The position numbers were made by a program, and so were the translations under genes. Under the pieces are notes generated by a model. The model worked only from the letters and a program-made list of their open reading frames with translations. It searched no databases and was not told the DNA's origin. This document shows, piece by piece, positions 1 to 7,900 of a stretch of DNA of 64,000 nt (its first letter is position 1; each line of letters begins with the position of its first letter). This stretch comes from an uncultured Bacteroidota bacterium (GTDB taxonomy: Bacteria > Bacteroidota > Bacteroidia > UKL13-3): NCBI GenBank assembly GCA_903850915.1, contig CAINMV010000009.1, positions 1-64,000 of the forward strand, given 5' to 3'.

Positions 1-171
1 TCGTAAACTTTCTCTTCCACTTAATTGCCCAAACATCATGCACATCATTTGATTCCAACATGAAAAATGCTTCGTCCACTTATTGCCGTTAAATTGAGCC
101 GAACACCGATCAAAAATTCGTGCTGGTAAAAAAGTAACAACATGCGCGAAAACATACTTACCCTGATTCAT
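1..171 (-). CDS. IS4-family transposase, N-terminal part (runs off left edge)
   Basis: The minus strand reads 57 uninterrupted codons from an ATG at 171 to the window edge. The protein begins MNQGKYVFAHVVTFLPARIF and continues through FDRCSAQFNGNKWTKHFSCW to MMCMMFGQLSGRESLR. That pattern is the DUF4372 N-terminal domain of Bacteroidota IS4-family transposases. The catalytic DDE part would lie to the left of this window, so only the 5' end of the element is seen. The reading frame is intact where visible, so the copy may be active or recently active. Family assignment rests on remembered family patterns, not on a search. Confidence 0.8.
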   Translation of the reverse strand, partial: MNQGKYVFAHVVTFLPARIFDRCSAQFNGNKWTKHFSCWNQMMCMMFGQLSGRESLR

Positions 172-255
172 CGTGAATTATACGCGAAAAGGATGGAATC
201 CAATTCAAATCGTCACCGTCTTATTTTCGGCTATAACCTGGAAATTCCGACACGA

Positions 256-402
256 TTGACCACCCATTTTCGGAAACCACTTACCACCTAAAGCATAATT
301 TGATTAACATTATAAATAGAGGGTTGTAGGTTATAAAATAAATTTTTTCCAGTGGTCAATCACCAATGAAAAATAGGTGGTCATGCCACCGAATTTTCCA
401 GC
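256..402. repeat. Clustered GTGGTCA/TGACCACC motifs upstream of fic
   Basis: The gene-free stretch 172-450 contains TGACCACC at 257-264, GTGGTCA at 352-358 and GTGGTCA at 377-383. Each lies next to a TTTTCGG/GAATTTTCC-like segment. Such reiterated GTGGTCA units are a look typical of insertion-sequence ends. They may mark the outer end of the IS4-type element at the left edge or the remains of a second element. No boundary or target duplication can be fixed from this sequence alone. Confidence 0.35.
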
Positions 403-450
403 GTAATATTGCTTTTTAAAGATTTTGTATAAGTTTAGTCATTCGTCTGT

Positions 451-481
451 TTTGCCATGCGACGAATAAAGACTATTTTCG
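451..481 (+). promoter_or_regulatory. Predicted promoter of fic
   Basis: TTTG at 451-454, a 19-base spacer, then TATTTTCG at 474-481. This matches the Bacteroidota -33/-7 pattern TTTG-N19-TAnnTTTG with one mismatch. It lies 18 bases before the chosen ATG of the Fic gene. Confidence 0.55.
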
Positions 482-499
482 TTGCATATTTTGCTTCGA

Positions 500-1615
500 A
501 TGAAATTTTATATACATCAGATAAAGGGTTGGCCAAATTTTATATGGGATTCAGAAGACATTGTCAATTTGTTAAGTGAAGCAAGGAACCTTCAAGGAAG
601 ACTTCAAGGAAAAATGGAATCATTAGGCTTTGAACTCAGAAATGAAGCAATATTAGATACATTGACGCTAGATGTTATAAAAACATCTGAAATTGAAGGA
701 GAACTATTAAATCACGATCAAGTTCGCTCATCAATTGCAAGAAAGCTTGGGATGGAGATTGCTGGTTCAGTTGAATCTGATAGAAATGTTGATGGTGTAG
801 TTGAAATGATGTTAGATGCAACACAAAATTGCTTCGAACCTTTAACAAAAAGTAGATTATTCGATTGGCACGCTTCATTATTTCCTACAGGTAGAAGTGG
901 GATGTATAAAATAAATGTTGGGAATTGGAGAAAAGATATCACAGGGCCAATGCAAGTCGTATCAGGTCCGATGGGAAATGAGAAAGTTCATTTCGAAGCA
1001 CCTAATTCAGATTTGTTGGAAAAAGAAATGACTAGCTTCATTCACTGGTTTAATCAGAAAGACAAAATTGACTTGGTATTAAAAGCCTCAATGGCTCATC
1101 TATGGTTTGTAACTATTCATCCATTTGATGATGGAAATGGTCGTATTACAAGAGCTTTAACAGATATGTTATTAGCTCAAGCTGATAAGAGTAACCAAAG
1201 ATTTTATAGTATGTCTGCTCAAATCAGAATTGAGCGAAAACAATACTATGAAAATCTAGAAAAAACACAAAAAGGTGATTTGGATATTACAAATTGGATA
1301 AAGTGGTTTTTGCAGTGTTTAATAAATGCGCTTAATTCAACAGAAGAAATACTTGTTAAAGTGTTATTTAAAGGGAATTTCTGGCGAATACATTCAAAAA
1401 CAATTATCAATGAAAGGCAAAAGAAACTAATAAATGAACTTTTAGATGGTTTTGATGGTAAATTATCATCATCTAAGTGGGCTAAAATTGCGAAATGCTC
1501 AAAGGATACAGCGATACGTGATATAAATGATTTAATAAAAAAAGAAATATTACAAAAGGATGAAGCAGGAGGAAGAAGTACGAACTATGAAATAAAAATT
1601 AATGCCAGCAGTTAA
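500..1615 (+). CDS. Fic family protein (AMP-transferase)
   Basis: A cytoplasmic enzyme expected to transfer AMP (or another nucleotide) from a nucleotide donor to hydroxyl side chains of target proteins. The Fic core motif HPFDDGNGRITR lies near residues 207-218, with catalytic His and the full phosphate-binding loop present. An N-terminal TSEIEG near residues 62-67 fits the class II inhibitory motif, whose Glu blocks the ATP site. The N-terminus (YIHQIKGWPNFIWD) is the DUF4172-type domain, and the last 80 residues look like a winged helix. ATG 500 is preferred over an in-frame TTG at 482, because MKFYIHQ is the usual start and the promoter -7 box ends at 481. It sits between a transposase fragment and a restriction-modification remnant, so it is probably accessory DNA. 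Confidence 0.88.
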   Translation: MKFYIHQIKGWPNFIWDSEDIVNLLSEARNLQGRLQGKMESLGFELRNEAILDTLTLDVIKTSEIEGELLNHDQVRSSIARKLGMEIAGSVESDRNVDGVVEMMLDATQNCFEPLTKSRLFDWHASLFPTGRSGMYKINVGNWRKDITGPMQVVSGPMGNEKVHFEAPNSDLLEKEMTSFIHWFNQKDKIDLVLKASMAHLWFVTIHPFDDGNGRITRALTDMLLAQADKSNQRFYSMSAQIRIERKQYYENLEKTQKGDLDITNWIKWFLQCLINALNSTEEILVKVLFKGNFWRIHSKTIINERQKKLINELLDGFDGKLSSSKWAKIAKCSKDTAIRDINDLIKKEILQKDEAGGRSTNYEIKINASS

Positions 1616-1706
1616 CAGCTCACAAGCGCAACCGGAAGAGGGTATGCGCCAATGCGCGGCACGTTGCAGGGCATTTAAAAAAAATGCCGAGAATTCACGT
1701 TCTTAA
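1616..1706. other. GC-rich patch and small hairpin after fic
   Basis: 1616-1670 is clearly richer in GC than its surroundings, and it holds short inverted repeats (GCAAC...GTTGC, CGC-CAAT-GCG). It is followed by a 7-bp hairpin, GGCATTT at 1670-1676 with AAATGCC at 1682-1688 and an all-A loop. It could end fic transcription or be the scar of a recombination event. It does not match integron attC core sites (GTTRRRY). Confidence 0.3.
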
Positions 1707-1862
1707 GCAAATACAACAGAAGTTGAAAATGAAATAAACGTATTGGTTTACCAACTTTACGACCTGACAGAAGTAGAAATAAAAATTATGGAAGGAAATG
1801 GATCAATCCATTATGAATATACAAGTGGAAAATTTGGTTGTCAATCGTGTCGGAATTCCTAA
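1707..1862 (+). pseudogene. Orphan C-terminal tail of a restriction-modification enzyme
   Basis: An open stretch without a start codon, preceded by a stop at 1704, reads VENEINVLVYQLYDLTEVEI then KIMEG before drifting into unrelated residues and a stop at 1860. The pattern E-I-[DN]-x-L-V-Y-x-L-Y-x-L-T-x-x-E-[IV]-K-I-[MV]-E-G is the characteristic last segment of many Eco57I-like/type IIG methylase-restriction enzymes in Bacteroidota. Only this tail survives. The rest of the gene, which would lie where fic now sits, is absent. It suggests that fic replaced or invaded a restriction locus. Confidence 0.6.
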
Positions 1863-1971
1863 TGTAGTCGTAAAATTACATTTTCTTGTAAATAATGAGC
1901 ATTATGTCAGTTTTTTTTGCAACTTTGTAAAAAGCAGGTGAATTCATTTTTTTATTGTCTTACATGAAAAG

Positions 1972-4900
1972 TTGAAAACAAAAGCATTTCTACTTCTGTT
2001 ATTCCTTCTATGGATAACTTCCCTGGTCCAGGCGCAGGGAAATAAAATTTCCATAACCTCGTCTCTTCCAGCTTCTCTAACGGTTTGCGGTGCTTCAGAC
2101 ACATTCGCTATCAACCTTTTGAATATTACGGCAGGCACTATCAGTAATATTACATTCACAGTGCAGTTTCCAGGTGGCATCAGTTATTTGCCCTCCTCCA
2201 TCCTTGGATCAGGTGTAATCGAATCCAACATTTCAAATTTAAATGCTCCAGTATTCTCAATTCCAACAATGGGGGTCGGGGCATCGTATACATTTAAGTT
2301 TAGTGCAAATGCTTCGTGCGGCGTAATAGCCTATTTAAATGGGGGAGGGGCTATCTCCAATGCATATACAGCTAATTATACTGGCAACTTCGATAAGTTG
2401 GTGAGTAACCCTTATACCATAAAAATCCCTAATCTCGTTATAACAGCAATCACAAATCAAACGTATACAGGTAATTTGTTTGATGTTTTTGTCCGAACGT
2501 TTACCATAACAAATACTGGGCAAGGGTCTGTATCCGGGTTTGCCTTTAAACAGATTAACAAAAGCGGCTTACAGCTAATTTACACTAATGGTGGAAGCAC
2601 GGTTAGCAACGTCGATACAATAACACATAACTACGCTGCTGCAAATTTTACAGGGATAGGGAATTTTAATTCCACCTTTGACTATCTCGAAAGTGTCGTT
2701 ATTCGAGATACCATAAAAATTATTAATTGCACCAATCTTACTTCATCGTATTCCGCTTGGTGGGGATGTAATAATTCTATTTGTCAGCAAAACACAAATG
2801 CGGGAAATGTGATATTGAATCAGCAGTTACCCAATCTTACCGTTAGTACCCAGCCATCACTCAACACATGCTATGGAGGAAATAATATAAGCTTGCAACA
2901 ATTAACGCTTCGAAATGCTGGCAACGGACCCGCAAAAAACTTGGTGATGAATATCTTTCATCCAGGTGCATATTATTCCAGGTTTGATACTTCTACCATT
3001 TATACTAAAAAAGGTATCAATGGCACCTTTTTTCGATGTTATCCTACTTCTGTTACAAGTGCAGTCAATACGGGCACATTGAGCTGCCTCGGTAGCAATG
3101 CGATAGGTGGATTTGTAGTTTCAATTGGCAATATCAATGCGGGTGATACTATTTATATTAAATGGAATGCATATACCTGCTGCCCTCAAGTTTGTAATGG
3201 TTATCCTGCTACCATGGGTTGGCAATTTAATGGAACGTATAAAGACCAATGTTTGAATACGACCTACTCTATTGTAAATACTTGGGGAAGAGTTTACGAT
3301 CAATCGGGGATGTCATTACTGCAGGCAACACCTTCGGATATTATAACAGGTCAAACGAAAACATTCCGCTATCTTGTTACCAACTACGCACTTTTTTCAA
3401 TGAATAATTCGAATACAGATTTCGAATTAATACTCACGCTTCCTGCGGGCATAAAATGGATTTCTGGAAACATTGCTAATGCTAATAGCACTGCATTTTG
3501 GAATGCAAGTAGCAGCAGTTATGTTGGTAATGTATATCGTGCTTTTTTCACTGGGCCACCTCCCTTTAATTTGCTTCAAGCTGAGTTTTTATTTAACCTG
3601 CAGGGCGATTGCAGCATGAATGGGGCCTCCACTGGAAACAAAAACATTAACATTACGTTTAGCCATCGCCCGAATCGATCGTGTTCTGATTCCTGCAGCA
3701 TTCCTTTGTTTTGCACAGCTACTAATGTTTACCTTCATTGTGGTTCTAATTGTCCTTACGGAGGAATGGTTTTTCAGAATTATGTAGTACAACGTACTTC
3801 TTTTGGCAAGCCAGATAACAACAATGATGGGATTGCTGATACCACGGGATCACTTGATTTTACAAAGGTACGAGTTGAACGTGCTATGGTAGGCGATACC
3901 ATCACAGCCACTTTTTCGGGTGTTGTGAAAACTGGTGGGCCGAATCCTAATTTCCAATACGGTTATGCCCACTCTGCAATTGTAAATGGAAGTTATTTAA
4001 GTAATGTTGGGGCAACCATGAAGGTGAAACGAGCCGCTAGCGGAGTGGTTTACACATGTAATAATGTAGCGGTGACATCTTCAACGGTAGGTGTAACGCG
4101 CACATTTGCCTATGATTTTAGTGTCCCAACAATAGGGTCATTTGGCGGTTGTATCATCCCAGCCTTTAGGTACAGTAATAATGATACGATAACACTCATT
4201 GTGAAATATAAAGTTGGAGCACTTCCATCAGGTGCAGTGCTAGCGTCGACAGTCTCTAACGATTATTTTTTATGTAATGTAGCGAACCCAACACTTGCTG
4301 GAAATATTTTTGAATGTGATACCTTCTCTGGTAATTTTACTTTAATCGGTTATTATTTTACGAATTATGGTAAGGATGTTTTCTCACATAATTCATGTTC
4401 TAATGTTTCTATTTCTCAAAATTATTATTTAAGCATTGGAAATTGTTGCAGCAATTATGCAGGTGGAAATTTGTTTCCTTTTGAATATCGCAACTGGGCC
4501 CATTTGAAAAAAGCTGTTTTTATTAAACCCAAAGGATATAATTTCGTAAACGCCTCTATAAATCAAGTAAGAACTTCTGGCACATTATCCACTGCAACAC
4601 AATCGGTTGCCTCTATTGCTCCAGTTAATCCACTTTCTGATACCTTAGTGTTTAATGCGGAATCAATTTATAAAGGGTACGGAGGTTTAATTGACAGTAG
4701 CGACGATGGTTTTCATGGTACACTCACTGTAAGCTTGTCGCCAACTTGCGAGGTGACCCAAAATACGGCCATGTATTTCCCAACATACTATTGGTTTAAG
4801 GAAAATGAGATGCTAAGCAACGACACCGTTGGTTTTCCGCCAGCAGCACAAACTGATGAAGGGACTTATTTAGGACCTAATATTTCAATCGTTGCATCAT

Positions 4901-7900
4901 TAGATACCGTGAAAGGATTATCGGATACGGCATTTTGGGATATAACGGTTTTTAATAATTCAGCCTCTTCTTCTGCCAGTAATGTCTGGGTTGCTTTTCA
5001 AACTACCCCAACAACGACTATTACAGGTGTGATTAACAGTCTTGGTTTGCCTGTAACAGCAGTAAATGGAATTTATCAGCTAGGCACGATGACGGCCTCT
5101 TCACAAAAAACATATCGAATTAAGGCCACTTATCGAAGCTGTTTTAAAGATAGCATTCAAATATTTACCGGTGCTAATTGTCCGGCATATCCAACAAGTT
5201 TGGCTAGTTACAATTGCAACACCGCTAATCGTGTTCTCTATGTAACACCTCAAATGCCAGGGTTTCAGGCGAACATAACGGATAGCGTTTCTACCTTGAA
5301 TTTATGCACTATATCCCCATACACCATCACGGTAAATAATATTCAAGAGGCCTCCGCGTATAATTTAAGAGTTCAGATAACCTTACCTGTTGGGCTTACT
5401 ATTGTGCCTGGAAGCACAAGATTATATTATCCATTTAGTTCTACCGCCAGGGTAGTCAGCGGACCGACTTTGCTTTCGGGAACCACATACGAATGGAATT
5501 TAAGCGCACTTGATACAACAATAGGCAAGAATGGTGTTAAAGGGGTTCTAGATACGTCAAGGAGTTCTGTTAAAATAAAAATCTATGTAAAGACTGATTG
5601 CAATTATTCTTCTGGTGGTTTTGTGAGAATTAAAATCCTCAGTACTTCCGCTTGCGGCGCGCTAGCTCCACAACTGCAGGCTGTAAGTAATCAATTGAAA
5701 ATTATTGGTATCACCACACCATACTTTTCGTTGGTACAAATGAGTGGTGATACAATAAATCCGTGTTCTGCGAATGCTACGTTGCTTAAAGTCCATATTT
5801 TTAATATAGGAAACGATAGCACACGCTATGCAGATTATTATCAGGTGATACTTCCTTTAGGGGTGCAATATGTATCGGGTAGTTTTAGCCCAATACATAA
5901 CTCTCCCGTAAGTGCAAGTCCTACTATTTCCAATATTAATGGTCAGCAGATGCTGGAATGGCAGATTCCACCGCTGATTCCACGTGTCGACTCTGTAGAT
6001 TTTACGTTTAGAATAACGGTGTTGGATCATCGCACGCTGCTCTGCGGACGCAACGATATTTATTCTCAGGCTGTGGTGAAACAATCGGTTTTATGTGTGG
6101 CCACAAATACGTTTTGCACCATCAATAGTATCACTGGTTACAACCTAAATCCAATGATTATTCAAAAGGGTTCATTGAGCTTTAGCTCCTTTACGGGCAA
6201 TGCACAGGCGAAAGCGCCGGCTTCAGAAATACTTTCTTTGAATTATACGTTGTTAAATGCTGGTTCAAAAATTGATTCCACAAGCACCATTTTCATCAAA
6301 ATATATTATGACTCCGACTCAAACGGGATTTATAGTGCTGGTGACTATTTGCTGAATGTAGATACGGTGAATCAGACCCTATTTTTAAATTCTACACTAA
6401 ACAGAAGTAAAACAATTATAGCCCCAGCTGGAAAAACATGCACGCTAATTGCGGTCGCCGATACGGGCAGTTGTATTTGCGCCACCTCACAAAAGTTGTT
6501 GTTGAATCCACCATTACCCTTTGCCGGGTATGATAAAATTCAATGTTCCTATTTTACGGATACGCTAGGCATAGATTCGCTTAATGGGTACAGCTATTCT
6601 TGGTCGCCAACAAGTGGGCTCAACAACTCCTTAATAGCTAGGCCTCGTATTTCAATTATAAATACAACATCAAGCACTCAACTGTTAAAGTATATGGTAA
6701 CGGCAAAAAGAGGTACGTGCAGTTATACAGACACGGTAAGTATACAGGTATATCCTAAGATCAATGTAAATGCAGGCAACGATCGTATAATTTGTCCAGG
6801 CGATAGTTTACAGATAGGCTCTAATGCCACCGGAGGCGTTCCTCCCTTCCGATACAAATGGCTTGATACAACTGGAATGAAAAATGATACGATTGCAACT
6901 ACATGGGTGAAGCCCCTATCAACCAAATCATATATACTGCGTGTTACCGATTCGAAACAATGTGTTAATTATGATACGACTATTGTAAATATTAGCTCAT
7001 GGCCAGTTGCGAAATTCAAAGCATATGATGCTTGTGTTGCCGATAGTATTGCATTCAACGATTCGTCTACCGTAAGTTCGGGAGCTGTGGTTGGGTGGCT
7101 CTGGTCTTTTGGAGATGGTGTAACATCAACATTGAAGAATCCAAAACATAAATATGCAAATGCCGGGAGTTATCCAGTCAGGCTTCTTATTCAAAGTAAT
7201 TATGGATGTAAAGATAGTGCTATGGATACGTTGCACGTGTTTTCAATGCCAAAGGCCGGATTCACATCTTCATATAATTGTTTTCAGGATAGTACAATTT
7301 TTAACGACACCTCATCTACTTATTCAGGCTTCCTCAATTCATGGTTTTGGGATTTTGGCGATGGTGATACTGCTGTTATTGCAAATCCGAAACATTTATT
7401 TGATACCATTGGCACTTTTAGGGTAACACTTACTGTTTTCTCGAATAAAGGGTGTGCTGACTCTGTAAGTCACATCATTACCATTTCCCCAAAGCCTATT
7501 GCTGGCTTTACTGCAATTGCCAACTGCAGCTATGATAGCGTTGTTTTTAATGACACAAGTTCTGTGGTAACAGGAAATATAATTCAATGGTTGTGGCGGT
7601 TTGGCGATAGCACATTTTCAACGGTGAAAAATCCGAAACACCGATATTTGTATTCAGGCAGTAAAAATGTTTCACTTTTAATAAGGTCTTCTAGCGGATG
7701 CGAAGATAGTATTACGAATGCTGTTAATGTTAATCCAGTGCCTGTTGCTGGTTTTACAATGAGCGATTTATGTTTAAAAGACTCTGCCTATTTTAGCAAT
7801 AATTCAACGGGAGCTTCAACATATTTCTGGAGTTTTGGTGATGGACAAATATCTAATTTTGCTAATCCAATGCATTACTATACGACCTCTGGAACGTATT

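Noticed and set aside
1616-1680. Integron attC site after fic
   Set aside because: The GC-rich inverted repeats suggested it, but no RYYYAAC/GTTRRRY core pair is present.
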